From an uncultured Paracoccaceae bacterium (lineage in GTDB: Bacteria; Pseudomonadota; Alphaproteobacteria; Rhodobacterales; Rhodobacteraceae), in contig CANMPK010000001.1 in the NCBI GenBank assembly GCA_947499725.1, positions 868,001-932,000 on the forward strand: DNA of 64,000 nucleotides, read 5' to 3'. The notes under the pieces are model-generated. The model made no database searches. It was not told where the DNA came from and saw only the letters and a list, made by a program, of their open reading frames with translations. Positions 27,001-36,487 of the stretch are shown here, one piece after another (position 1 is the stretch's first letter; the number at the start of each line of letters is the position of its first letter). Made by a program: the position numbers and the translations under genes.

Positions 27001-27512
27001 CCGCCCTCGCCCGGTGGGAAGATATCGATGATACCGCCGCGAACCGCATAGTCGCCCGGCTCCATCACAGTTGGTGCTTGGGTAAAGCCCATGCGCACAA
27101 GGAACTGACGCAGCTCTTTTTCGTCAATGCGGTAATCTACCTGCGCGCGGAAGGCCGCGCCTTTTAGAACGGCACGCGCTGGCACGCGCTGTGTGGCGGC
27201 GTTGAGCGTGGTCAGCAGGACGAATTGTTTGGGCATCGCCTTGTGCACAAGCCCTGCTAAGGTGGACATGCGTGCCGCGGAAATATCGGCATTGGGCGAG
27301 ACACGATCGTAAGGCAAACAATCCCAGCCCGGGAAGGTGACCACAGGCATATCCGGCGCAAAGAACGCCAGCGCAGCTTTCATAGCGGCAAGGCGTTTGT
27401 CATCACGCGCCACATGCACCAGCGGTTTGCCGGTTTTGCTGATTTCATCGAGGATCAGCTTGGCGTCATAGCCTTCTGGCGCGCCGCCAATGGTCACATG
27501 AGAAGCGTGCAT
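24078..27512 (-). CDS. mfd: Transcription-repair coupling factor
   Basis: A 1144-residue Mfd protein that removes RNA polymerase stalled at DNA damage and recruits UvrA. The N-terminal UvrB-like module is degenerate, as usual. The RNA polymerase-interacting domain includes PGDLVVHVDHGIGRYQGLE. The SF2 translocase has Walker A DVGFGKTEVAMRAAF, the DEEQ box (VDEEQHFGVGHKERLK), the TATPIPRTL motif and QIRGRVGRS. The length is typical. It is followed on the same strand by nothing closer than the XRE gene and is preceded by a small membrane protein gene with a 12-base gap, which suggests co-transcription. Confidence 0.98.
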   Translation of the reverse strand: MHASHVTIGGAPEGYDAKLILDEISKTGKPLVHVARDDKRLAAMKAALAFFAPDMPVVTFPGWDCLPYDRVSPNADISAARMSTLAGLVHKAMPKQFVLLTTLNAATQRVPARAVLKGAAFRAQVDYRIDEKELRQFLVRMGFTQAPTVMEPGDYAVRGGIIDIFPPGEGGPVRLDLFGDVLDGARRFDPATQRTTEKLDLIELAPVSEVILDEAAITRFRQNYRIEFGAAGTDDPLYEAVSAGRKHQGVEHWLPFFHEKLETLFDYLPEATVSLDDQSEPMRLARWDSVEDQYETRNHALSQKKRLDTVYKPVPPALLYMDDAAWVAAVAEHRVLNLKPLPQASGPGAIDSMGRIGRNFSPERQQENISLFGSLASHVKAKLQTGPVVIASYSEGARERLSGLIEDEGLAETIHINDASNIGKSGLYLAVWALEAGFEAPDLTVISEQDVLGDRLIRAPKKRRKAENFLTETQSLNPGDLVVHVDHGIGRYQGLEVITAAGAAHECINLEYAEKSRLYLPVENIELLSKYGHDEGFLDKLGGGAWQAKKAKLKERIREIADKLIRVAAERALRTAPILEAPHHAWEAFSARFPYQETDDQLRAIEDVMGDLSSGQPMDRLVCGDVGFGKTEVAMRAAFVAAMTGMQVAVIAPTTLLARQHHKSFAERFRGFPLEVRGLSRFVSAKEAEKTREGLAKGTVDVVIGTHALLAKNVRFKNLGLLIVDEEQHFGVGHKERLKQMRSDVHVLTLTATPIPRTLQLSLSGVRDLSIIGTPPVDRLAIRTYVSEFDAVTLREALLREHYRGGQSFYVVPRISDLPEIEEFLKEQLPELTYVVAHGQMAAGELDDRMNAFYDGKFDVLLATTIVESGLDIPTANTMIVHRADMFGLSQLYQIRGRVGRSKTRAYAYLTTQPRKPLTATAEKRLRVLGSLDTLGAGFTLASQDLDIRGAGNLLGEEQSGQMRDVGYELYQSMLEDAISKIKSGQMEGLTEHDDQWAPQINLGVPVLIPEDYVPDLDVRLGLYRRLSSLTKKVELEGFAAELIDRFGKLPREVNTLLLVVRIKAMCKKAGIAKLDGGPKGATIQFHNDKFKSPQGLVEFMTDQKGLAKIKDNKIVVRRDWKSDADKIKGAFAIARDLAHKARV

Positions 27513-27524
27513 AGCCTTATCCTG

Positions 27525-28049
27525 TTAGTTCAGCGGCGAGATTTGAAAGTTCTGATACATGCCCCAAAGGGAAATCAGGAAGATCGACAGCATGCCGATC
27601 AACTGTACATAAATACGGTGGCGCGCAAGACGTTTGTACAGCTCGTCTCCTTGAACCTCATCCGCCTGAATACCCCGCGCTGCAGATAGGCTGAGCAAAC
27701 CAACGAAGATCAAAGGAAACAGAACCAGAAACACAGCCTGCGCAAATTCGATACGGTAGAAAAACCCAAGCACCGCCAATGTCGTAATGACAAAACATCC
27801 AAAGGAGGTCATCCAAAGGCCAGACCCTTGGCTAATAAACATCAGGCGGCTGACATTGATGCGCACAAGGTCTTCGAGATCCGCTTCGTATTGGCCACCA
27901 GAACGACGCGCGCGCAGTACGAGATCATAAGGAACCCCAAGCACCCAGTGGCTCACCGAAGACCACAACACGGCCAGCATGATCCAGAACCAAAGGTTCG
28001 AAAAGCTGCGCATGTCGATGAGTTCGAAAAGTGTAGAGTACCAGTCCAC
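27525..28049 (-). CDS. SufBCD-complex-associated membrane protein (conserved, unknown)
   Basis: A 174-residue membrane protein. Rhodobacteraceae homologues are often labelled component of SufBCD complex, but I know of no functional proof. Four hydrophobic segments are visible: NLWFWIMLAVLWSSVSHWVLG, GLWMTSFGCFVITTLAVLGF, AQAVFLVLFPLIFVGLLSL and IYVQLIGMLSIFLISLWGM. The frame continues upstream to 28121, but GTG 28049 with AAGGA eight bases before it is the likelier start and removes a Cys-rich extension. It lies 12 bases before mfd. No suf genes are close. Confidence 0.7.
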   Translation of the reverse strand: MDWYSTLFELIDMRSFSNLWFWIMLAVLWSSVSHWVLGVPYDLVLRARRSGGQYEADLEDLVRINVSRLMFISQGSGLWMTSFGCFVITTLAVLGFFYRIEFAQAVFLVLFPLIFVGLLSLSAARGIQADEVQGDELYKRLARHRIYVQLIGMLSIFLISLWGMYQNFQISPLN

Positions 28050-28113
28050 GTCGGCGTCCTTGTTCGTAATGCCTTCACATAGCCTGCACGCGCGGCAATT
28101 CATACCCTTGTGA

Positions 28114-29163
<1,050 letters not shown>

Positions 29164-29174
29164 CCTGCCAAATT

Positions 29175-29202
29175 GCGCGGCCTTTAGGTGACAAGGCCGC
29201 GC
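29175..29202 (+). terminator. Terminator after hemB
   Basis: Perfect 10-bp stem (GCGCGGCCTT 29175-29184, AAGGCCGCGC 29193-29202) followed by CTTTACGTT. The T tract is short. It lies 12 bases past the hemB stop. Confidence 0.7.
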
Positions 29203-29269
29203 CTTTACGTTATAAAACAAGCAAACGACCGGATAAATCCGGCAGAGCAGACAAAACACAGGCGATACA

Positions 29270-29830
29270 ATGAACAAAATGAACAGACGTACCTTTGCCC
29301 TTTCCGCATTGGCGGGCACTTCAGGTTTGGCCGCATGCGGCAACGGGATCGGCGGTAATGGCGCCGCGACCATTGACTCGCGCGTCGATGAAACGCTGAA
29401 CTTCATGTATAACGAGTTCCCGAACACGGTTGATCTTTCCAACAAAGCCGCAGGGCTTTTGGTTATGCCTTTGGTCACCGAAGCTGGCCTTGGTATTGGC
29501 GGCGCCTTTGGGCGCGGTGCCTTGCTGGTGGATGGGATCACGGTGGATTACTATTCTAACGCCAAAGCCAACATTGGTCTTCAAATTGGCGCGCAGCAAT
29601 ATGCGCATGTGTTGTTCTTCATGACACAAGATGCATTGCTGAACTTCCGCCGCTCTAGCGGCTGGGCAGCTGGCGCGGATCTGGAATATGTGGTGTCTGA
29701 TCGCGGCGACAGCTTGGCGACAGAAACAACCCTTTTGACGGCACCTGTTCTGGCGGTTGTCTTTGGCCGTGCAGGTCTGCGCGTTGGCGCGACTTTGGAA
29801 GGCACGAAATACACGCGTATCATCCCATAA
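29270..29830 (+). CDS. SYLF-domain lipoprotein (YSC84-like)
   Basis: A 186-residue protein with a Tat-like N-terminus (MNKMNRRTFALSALAGTSGLAAC) ending in a lipobox L-A-A-C. The lipid anchor would be Cys23. The rest is a SYLF (YSC84) domain with AAGLLVMPLVTEAGLGIGGAFGRGALL and the tail GATLEGTKYTRIIP, a fold that binds phosphoinositides in eukaryotes. Bacterial versions are envelope lipoproteins of unknown role. It is a single gene with a terminator at 29852-29883. Confidence 0.88.
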   Translation: MNKMNRRTFALSALAGTSGLAACGNGIGGNGAATIDSRVDETLNFMYNEFPNTVDLSNKAAGLLVMPLVTEAGLGIGGAFGRGALLVDGITVDYYSNAKANIGLQIGAQQYAHVLFFMTQDALLNFRRSSGWAAGADLEYVVSDRGDSLATETTLLTAPVLAVVFGRAGLRVGATLEGTKYTRIIP

Positions 29831-29851
29831 GAGATCACGCATATCGAATAG

Positions 29852-29883
29852 AAACGCCGCTCAGTTTGATCTGGGCGGCGTTT
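29852..29883 (+). terminator. Terminator after the SYLF lipoprotein gene
   Basis: 13-bp stem with one wobble pair (AAACGCCGCTCAG 29852-29864, CTGGGCGGCGTTT 29871-29883), then GTTTTTT. Confidence 0.88.
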
Positions 29884-29893
29884 GTTTTTTGGA

Positions 29894-30766
29894 TTAACTT
29901 AAGGCTCGTAAGCGCTTGATAAGACTGGATGTATCGAAACGACCACCACCCATATTCTGCACATCTTTATAGAACTGATCCACCAGAGCGGTCAGCGGCA
30001 GGCTTGCGCCTGTTTCATCTGCCGTATCTAGGCAAATCCCCAAATCCTTGCGCATCCAATCCACGGCAAAGCCGTAGTCGAACTTATCATCCAGCATGGT
30101 TTCATGGCGATTGTCCATCTGCCAGCTACCTGCTGCACCTTGGCTGATCACCTCGACCACCGCGCGGCCATCCAGATTTGCCTTTTCAGCGAAATGCAGC
30201 GCTTCGGAGAGCCCCTGCACAACACCAGCAATAGCGATCTGGTTGCACATTTTGGTCATTTGGCCTGCACCGCTCTCACCGATACGGCGACACACACGCG
30301 CATAGGCATCGATCACCGGCGCAGCGGCGTCGTAATCGGCTTGATCACCGCCACACATCACAGAAAGCGCACCGTTCTCGGCGCCCGCCTGCCCACCAGA
30401 GATTGGTGCATCGACGAAGCCCAAGCCTTTGGCCTTTGCGGCAGCATAAAGCTCTGCCGTTACCTTAGCGGAAACCGTTGTATGATCGACAAAGATCGCA
30501 CCAGCTTCCATCGCGTCAAACGCACCATCGCCTCCTGTGCAGACCTGACGCAAATCGTCGTCATTGCCCACACAAGACATAACAAATGCTGCGCCTTGTG
30601 CAGCCTCTGCTGGCGTTTTCCCTAAAGCCCCGCCAAATTCCGCGACCCATGCCTCTGCTTTCGCAGTCGTACGGTTGTAAACCGTGACCTCGTGCCCCGC
30701 TTTTTGCAGGTGACCTGCCATTGGGTAGCCCATCACTCCTAGTCCAAGAAACGTGATTTTTGCCAT
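29894..30766 (-). CDS. 3-hydroxyisobutyrate dehydrogenase-family oxidoreductase
   Basis: A 290-residue beta-hydroxyacid dehydrogenase. The nucleotide site is ITFLGLGVMGYPMAGHLQKAG at the N-terminus. The substrate motif is FVDAPISGGQAGAENGALSVM, and the catalytic Lys is in GAGQMTKMCNQIAI. This family includes 3-hydroxyisobutyrate dehydrogenase and tartronate semialdehyde reductase; the substrate here is not certain. It is a single gene with no linked catabolic operon. Confidence 0.88.
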   Translation of the reverse strand: MAKITFLGLGVMGYPMAGHLQKAGHEVTVYNRTTAKAEAWVAEFGGALGKTPAEAAQGAAFVMSCVGNDDDLRQVCTGGDGAFDAMEAGAIFVDHTTVSAKVTAELYAAAKAKGLGFVDAPISGGQAGAENGALSVMCGGDQADYDAAAPVIDAYARVCRRIGESGAGQMTKMCNQIAIAGVVQGLSEALHFAEKANLDGRAVVEVISQGAAGSWQMDNRHETMLDDKFDYGFAVDWMRKDLGICLDTADETGASLPLTALVDQFYKDVQNMGGGRFDTSSLIKRLRALS

Positions 30767-30852
30767 GCCAACTCTCCATTCCAGTTTCGCTGTAGCGTCC
30801 GTGCGAAAATCACCTTAAACACTCTTAAAGCGCAAGAGAACATAGGCGAGAA

Positions 30853-33312
30853 ATGGCACTTATATTTAAATGGCTTCTTCGGTTTGCGACCGCATTGACG
30901 CTTATCGGCGTTGTCATGATGTGTTTAGTGTATTTTTTCGCCTCTCGCTCTTTGCCAAATTACAACAAAGACCTGCAAACAGAGTTTCTGACGGCGCCTG
31001 TTGAGATCGTGCGAAACAACGCCAATGTACCGCATATTTTCGGCACAAAAGACCAAGATGTTCTGTTTGGATTGGGGTATGCACACGCGCAAGATCGCCT
31101 TTGGCAAATGGTGACTTTGCGCCGCACGGCGCAGGGGCGTTTGTCTGAAGTCTTTGGCCAGCAAACGGTTGAAGTAGATCAGCTGATGCGCCGCCTAAAC
31201 CTGTATGCGCTGGCGGTTTCATCCGTCGATTCCCTTACTCCGCGCAGCCAGTCTTTGATGACAGCATATGCCAATGGGGTGAATGCCCGTATCAATGAGG
31301 TCAATCGAGATGCCTTGGGGCGTGGCGCACCTGAAATGTTCTTGTTCCCCTCCGCTGTTGCGCCTTGGCGCGTTGCGGATTCCATTGCCATTCAGAAAGT
31401 GATGGCCCTACAGCAATCTGGTCATGCCTCCGAAGAAGTGCTGCGCGCGCGCACTTCTCTGGTGGTGCCGGACGAAAATCGACTGTCTGATATTTTGCCA
31501 AATTCACCGGGCGCTGGCATTGCTGCACTTCCGCAATATGCCGCTTTGGTTCCGGGTGTGCTCGGACATGTTCAAACAGCCTCTGTGCAGCAGCATCCAT
31601 TGTCTCCCATCAAGCCACGCGGCTTGGCTGGAGCATCAAACGCATGGGCCGCGGCCCCTGCCCGCTCTGCCTCTGGCGGCACGCTGCTGGCGAACGATCC
31701 GCACATGAGCCTTAGCGCCCCCGGTGCTTGGTACCTCGCACGGCTCGAGCTCTCGAGCGGCGGCGTGATTGGCGGCACCATCCCGGGCATTCCTGCGGTT
31801 TTGACCGGCCGCAGCGAAACACTGGGCTGGGGGATCACCACAGCGTATTTGGACGATCAGGATGTGTTCATCGAAGAGCTGAATCCAAACAATCCAAACC
31901 AATACCGCACGGCAGATGGGTTCAAAGATTTCGACACGCGCAGCTCGATCATTCAGATCAAAGACGCGCAACCAATCACCTTAACCCTGCGATGGACCGA
32001 GAATGGCCCTGTTCTGCCAGGCACCCAATTTGATCTAAAAACCGTTACGCCTCGTGGTCACGTTGCGGCGCTCAGCTGGACTGGATTGTCGCCTCAAGAC
32101 ACGTCAATGAATGCTGCAATCGATTTGATGTTTGCCCAGACGGTTTACGAAGCGATCGAAAGCTCTGAAAGCTACCTTGCGCCCTCTTTGAACCTAACTT
32201 TGGCCGACCAAAATAACATCGGGATGAAAACCGTGGGGGCCATGCCACGGCGCGCGGCGCTGCACCAAAGCCAAGGGCTTATGCCAAGCCTCGGCTGGCG
32301 CACCGAGAACACCTGGAAAGGTCGTCTGCCCTATGCCAGCAACCCGCAATTCGTCGCGCCAATTGGCGGCATTCTGGGCAATACCAATAACAAGATCGTA
32401 GATCGCCCCTTCCCATTGCATATGTCATTCGAATGGGGCGACAGCCAACGTGTGCAACGCTGGCAGCGTTTGATGCAGGGTCGCCAAGTGCATACACGCG
32501 ACAGCTTTATCGAGGCGCAGCTTGATACTGTCAGCTTCACCGCGCGAAGCCTTCTGCCTCTGGTCGCGGCAGACCTATGGTACACGAGCGAAACCACCGC
32601 TGATGGCACGCAAGAACGCCAGCGTCAGCGTGCGCTGGCGCTGCTGGCAGAATGGAACGGCGAGATGAACGAACATCTTCCGGAGCCCCTGATTTATGCC
32701 GCTTGGCTGCGCGCCATGCAGAAGCGTTTGATCCAAGACGAGTTGGGCACGCTGTCGGCTGAGTTCAAACGGGTGGAGCCATTGTTCATCGAACGTGTCA
32801 TGCGTGATGTCGATGGTGCCGGGGTCTGGTGCGACATCGTACAAAGCGCGCCAACCGAAACCTGCACCGACATTGCGCGCCTTGCGCTGGATGATGCGCT
32901 GATCTGGATCGAGGAAAACTACACCAGCAATCTGGAATCCCTACGTTGGGGCGACGCGCACCAAGCCACGCACGACCATCCGGTGTTAGGCGAAGTGCCT
33001 GTGTTGCGTCATTTTGTGAACATTCGCCAATCCACCAGTGGCGGCGATAACACATTGCAGCGAGGACGCACTTCTGGCGACGATGAAAATCCGTTTTTCA
33101 ACGTACATGCAGCGGGATATCGCGGTGTGTATGACTTTGCTGACCCTGACAGTTCGGTCTTTGTGAGCGCGACGGGTCAGTCTGGCCACTTCCTAAGCCG
33201 TTACTATGACGACATGGCGCAGCTGTGGCGCCGTGGCGAATATGTACCGATGTCTTTGGATGAAGATCTGGCGCGTGCAGCGGCAGTCGGTGTGACCCGA
33301 CTGCTGCCGTAA
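30853..33312 (+). CDS. Penicillin acylase-family N-terminal nucleophile hydrolase
   Basis: An 819-residue Ntn hydrolase made as one chain and cut by itself. The N-terminus is hydrophobic (LLRFATALTLIGVVMMCLVYFFA), a signal or membrane anchor that would place it in the periplasm. The alpha-chain features VEIVRNNANVPHIFG and LGYAHAQDRLWQM are typical. The beta chain is predicted to begin at Ser262 in GLAGASNAW. Asn of LLANDPHM and the TTAYLDDQDVF region follow. Family members hydrolyse beta-lactam side chains or N-acyl-homoserine lactones; the natural substrate here is unknown. Confidence 0.9.
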   Translation: MALIFKWLLRFATALTLIGVVMMCLVYFFASRSLPNYNKDLQTEFLTAPVEIVRNNANVPHIFGTKDQDVLFGLGYAHAQDRLWQMVTLRRTAQGRLSEVFGQQTVEVDQLMRRLNLYALAVSSVDSLTPRSQSLMTAYANGVNARINEVNRDALGRGAPEMFLFPSAVAPWRVADSIAIQKVMALQQSGHASEEVLRARTSLVVPDENRLSDILPNSPGAGIAALPQYAALVPGVLGHVQTASVQQHPLSPIKPRGLAGASNAWAAAPARSASGGTLLANDPHMSLSAPGAWYLARLELSSGGVIGGTIPGIPAVLTGRSETLGWGITTAYLDDQDVFIEELNPNNPNQYRTADGFKDFDTRSSIIQIKDAQPITLTLRWTENGPVLPGTQFDLKTVTPRGHVAALSWTGLSPQDTSMNAAIDLMFAQTVYEAIESSESYLAPSLNLTLADQNNIGMKTVGAMPRRAALHQSQGLMPSLGWRTENTWKGRLPYASNPQFVAPIGGILGNTNNKIVDRPFPLHMSFEWGDSQRVQRWQRLMQGRQVHTRDSFIEAQLDTVSFTARSLLPLVAADLWYTSETTADGTQERQRQRALALLAEWNGEMNEHLPEPLIYAAWLRAMQKRLIQDELGTLSAEFKRVEPLFIERVMRDVDGAGVWCDIVQSAPTETCTDIARLALDDALIWIEENYTSNLESLRWGDAHQATHDHPVLGEVPVLRHFVNIRQSTSGGDNTLQRGRTSGDDENPFFNVHAAGYRGVYDFADPDSSVFVSATGQSGHFLSRYYDDMAQLWRRGEYVPMSLDEDLARAAAVGVTRLLP

Positions 33313-33324
33313 AGCGTTTAAACC

Positions 33325-34599
33325 TTAAAGCTTGCGGAAACGGGCAGCCTGTTTGGCTGTCCATTTCACTGTCACCTCAAATCCGTCATCCACTTGGGTT
33401 TCGGATTCAATGATGCTTTCGGCAAAGAGCCAAGCGCGCTCTTTACCCGCGGCAAATGGCAGAATGAAAGTCTCGATCGTCACCTCGCCTTGAAGGCGGG
33501 TTTTGATCTCTTCCATCAGCTCTGGAATGCCAGTGCCCGTGATCGCTGAGATTGCATGGATGTCTTCGCTACGATCCGCCTGTACGCGCATCGCTTTGGA
33601 TTCATCTTCATCCAGCAGATCGATCTTGTTCCACACCTCAAGCTGCGGCGTGTCTTCATTCACCCCAAGGGATGTGAGAATTTCACGCACATCTTCAGCC
33701 TGAATTTCGGTTTCTGAATGGGACACATCGCGCACATGCAGGATAATATCCGCGGCCAAAACCTCTTCCAAAGTCGCGCGGAACGAGGCCACAAGCTCGG
33801 TTGGCAGATCAGAGATAAAGCCCACTGTGTCAGACAGGATGATCTCCGGGCCGTCTTCCAACTCGAGGCGACGCATGGTTGGATCAAGCGTCGCAAACAG
33901 CATATCCTTGGCCAGAACATCTGCGCCAGTTACGCGGTTAAACAGTGTAGACTTACCGGCGTTTGTATAGCCCACCAAAGCCACAATCGGGAACGGTACT
34001 TTGGATCGCGCATCACGATGCAACTCGCGGGTTTTCACCACTTTACCCAATTGGCGACGTAGGCGCACCAGTTGGTCGTCAATCGCGCGGCGGTCAGCCT
34101 CGATCTGGGTTTCCCCCGGACCACCGACAAAACCCAGACCACCCCGTTGGCGTTCTAGGTGGGTCCAAGCGCGGACAAGGCGTGTACGCTGATAAGACAA
34201 AGCCGCCATCTCAACCTGCAGCACGCCTTCACGTGTACGCGCACGATCCGAAAAGATCTCGAGGATCAGCGCCGTACGGTCGAGCAGTTTAACGCCCCAC
34301 TCTTTTTCAAGGTTACGCTGCTGAACCGGTGTGACTGCGCCGTCGATCAAGACAAGCTCGATCTCTTCCGCTTTCAGACGCGTTTTAAATTCTTCAATTT
34401 TACCCTTACCAAACAGATGGCCTGGCTGAAGCTTTTGAAGCTTGATGATATCGGCGCCGACCACTTCGAGGTTCGGCAATGCAGCCGCCAAGGAAATGGC
34501 CTCTTCCAATGCGAAAGAGGCCTCACGTCGTGCGTCGGGGTTCTTTAGTTCAGGACGCAGCACCCATGCGCGGGTGACATGCGTTTCATTTTCCATCAC
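33325..34599 (-). CDS. hflX: GTPase HflX
   Basis: A 424-residue GTPase that binds the large ribosomal subunit and helps split stalled or stressed ribosomes. The N-terminal HflX domain (about 20-190) includes [12 protein letters not shown] and [19 protein letters not shown]. The G domain has G1 GYTNAGKST (210-218), G3 DTVGFI and G4 NKID. The start overlaps hfq by four bases (34596-34599), the usual hfq-hflX coupling. Confidence 0.96.
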   Translation of the reverse strand: MMENETHVTRAWVLRPELKNPDARREASFALEEAISLAAALPNLEVVGADIIKLQKLQPGHLFGKGKIEEFKTRLKAEEIELVLIDGAVTPVQQRNLEKEWGVKLLDRTALILEIFSDRARTREGVLQVEMAALSYQRTRLVRAWTHLERQRGGLGFVGGPGETQIEADRRAIDDQLVRLRRQLGKVVKTRELHRDARSKVPFPIVALVGYTNAGKSTLFNRVTGADVLAKDMLFATLDPTMRRLELEDGPEIILSDTVGFISDLPTELVASFRATLEEVLAADIILHVRDVSHSETEIQAEDVREILTSLGVNEDTPQLEVWNKIDLLDEDESKAMRVQADRSEDIHAISAITGTGIPELMEEIKTRLQGEVTIETFILPFAAGKERAWLFAESIIESETQVDDGFEVTVKWTAKQAARFRKL

Positions 34600-34835
34600 T
34601 GGGCGTCTTCACCCTCATACAGGCTGATTGGCTGTGCAGGCATGATCGTAGAGATCGCGTGCTTATAAACCAGCTGGCTCTGGCCATCGCGGCGCAGAAG
34701 AACACAGAAGTTATCAAACCAAGTGATAACGCCTTGTAGTTTCACGCCATTGATCAAGAAGATCGTCACTGGAACTTTAGTTTTGCGGACATGGTTCAGG
34801 AATGCGTCCTGAAGGTTCTGTCGATCCGAAGCCAT
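34596..34835 (-). CDS. hfq: RNA chaperone Hfq
   Basis: A 79-residue Sm-like protein that pairs small RNAs with mRNAs as a hexamer. Sm1 is [24 protein letters not shown] and Sm2 is YKHAISTI, the conserved K-H-A. The short C-terminus is usual in alphaproteobacteria. It overlaps hflX and lies 123 bases downstream of trkH, a gap that probably contains its own promoter. Confidence 0.98.
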   Translation of the reverse strand: MASDRQNLQDAFLNHVRKTKVPVTIFLINGVKLQGVITWFDNFCVLLRRDGQSQLVYKHAISTIMPAQPISLYEGEDAQ

Positions 34836-34958
34836 AGCTTGTTCGCCTTTTTCTTGTTTCTTGCCACGGGTGCATAGTCTTAGGCAGAGTATTACGCGCT
34901 CGCAGCAGAGTTTCTACCCTAAAAAAGAGATACGCGACCGAATAACGCCATTTTTACG

Positions 34959-36482
34959 CTAGTTTCTCCACAGGTTAGGCGAAATGAGCGCGATAATCAC
35001 CAAAGTTTCCAATCGGCCCAAGACCATTGCAGCACAAAGAACCACTTTGACCGCAGCACTTGCACCAAGCACATCAATGGGCGTGGCGCTGGCGGTTTGC
35101 ACCAATGGGCCTGTGGTCGACAGGGCAGAAATCGCCAAAACCAGCGCATCTTGAAAATCGATTTTCAGCGCGGTCAGCATCAAGGTGATGGCCGTCAAAG
35201 ACAGCGCAAACAGCATGAAAAACACCCATGCAATCAATGCGCCTTGTCGACGGATACGCCGGCTACGTCCGCCAGAACCGCTGACCGAGCTTGGATGCAC
35301 CAATCGCTCCATCTCGCGCAGACCTTGCAGGTAAAGCGCATAGACCCGCAGCAGTTTAACACCGCCAGCCGTTGTGGCCACGCCGCCGCCGACCATGGCA
35401 AGGCCAAGCAGGATCAAGCCAGAGGTATTCAGTCCAGACCATTGCTGCGCCGTTTCCCATTCTGCGCTGACAAAGCCCGTGGTGGATAAGAAAGATAAAA
35501 CGGTGAACACCGATCCCCACAAGGCGCGAAATGCGGCTGTGATGTTTTCTTCTTCGTTGACGTCAATCGCCCCAATCCAATGGCGTGCAAACAAAAGCAC
35601 AGGCACAACAACCACAAAGAACACCGCAAAGCGGAACTCTGGATCTTCCAGCAAACTTTCGCGACGCGCGGCCCCAAGATCTGTGCCAAAGGTCTGGCGG
35701 GACAAGGCAAACAACATGAAGAGAGCAACCAAAACCTCGCCGCCCAAGCCTGTATGAGCGTTTTCGACGCCGCCCACAGAGGAAATGCCACTTGTCGCCA
35801 AAACAGACATGGCATGGGTTAAGGCCGTTAGCCCGCTTTCACCCAAAATGATCAGCAGCAGCCAAAGCACCATGGTCAGGCCCGTATAAATCGGGATCAA
35901 ATGCGCGGCGCTACGTTGCCAGCGCTGTGCAGGGTCGAGCGCTCCGATATCAGTGCGCTGGTCCCCAAATTTTCCAAAGTCGGACCGCGCCGTGACTTCG
36001 AAGCCGCCCAAATTCAACGGCGAAAACACAGCAACCGCTGCGATCCACATCATCAACCCACCAAGCCAGCCTACCTGAGCGCGCCATAGGTGCAGCGCTG
36101 GGGATAAACGATTGGGATCATCAAACAGGATCAGCCCCGTGGTGGTCAGGCAGCTCACCATTTCCAGATAGGCGTTGATAAAGCTGGTATTGCGCAGCCC
36201 TTCATAAAAGGGAAAAGCCAAGATGGCCGGCAGCACCGTAAAGGCCCCAAACAATGACAACAGATATCGCTGCAAACGCAGGGCTTTGAACCGCTCATCA
36301 TGGCTGGTGGCAATGGCAATCAAGGCCACCACAAAGAGCGTGAGAATGCCCGCATACAAGAAGCTGCGCGAAACCAAAAAGTCCTCAAGGATCAACGCAT
36401 AAAGCGCTGGAACAAACATAGAAATCCCTGCAATTCCAATAAATTGCAGGAACAAAGACATGTCTTGCAGGCGTGTACGCAT
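34959..36482 (-). CDS. trkH: Potassium uptake protein TrkH
   Basis: A 507-residue potassium translocation subunit with about ten membrane helices. Pore-loop segments are visible: VSCLTTTGLILFDDPNRLSP, AMSVLATSGISSVGG, FLSTTGFVSAEW and ALSTTGPLVQTA, each with the T-T-G type filter. It follows trkA by five bases and acts with it. Its C-terminus is hydrophobic as usual. Confidence 0.95.
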   Translation of the reverse strand: MRTRLQDMSLFLQFIGIAGISMFVPALYALILEDFLVSRSFLYAGILTLFVVALIAIATSHDERFKALRLQRYLLSLFGAFTVLPAILAFPFYEGLRNTSFINAYLEMVSCLTTTGLILFDDPNRLSPALHLWRAQVGWLGGLMMWIAAVAVFSPLNLGGFEVTARSDFGKFGDQRTDIGALDPAQRWQRSAAHLIPIYTGLTMVLWLLLIILGESGLTALTHAMSVLATSGISSVGGVENAHTGLGGEVLVALFMLFALSRQTFGTDLGAARRESLLEDPEFRFAVFFVVVVPVLLFARHWIGAIDVNEEENITAAFRALWGSVFTVLSFLSTTGFVSAEWETAQQWSGLNTSGLILLGLAMVGGGVATTAGGVKLLRVYALYLQGLREMERLVHPSSVSGSGGRSRRIRRQGALIAWVFFMLFALSLTAITLMLTALKIDFQDALVLAISALSTTGPLVQTASATPIDVLGASAAVKVVLCAAMVLGRLETLVIIALISPNLWRN

Positions 36483-36487
36483 CAGCT

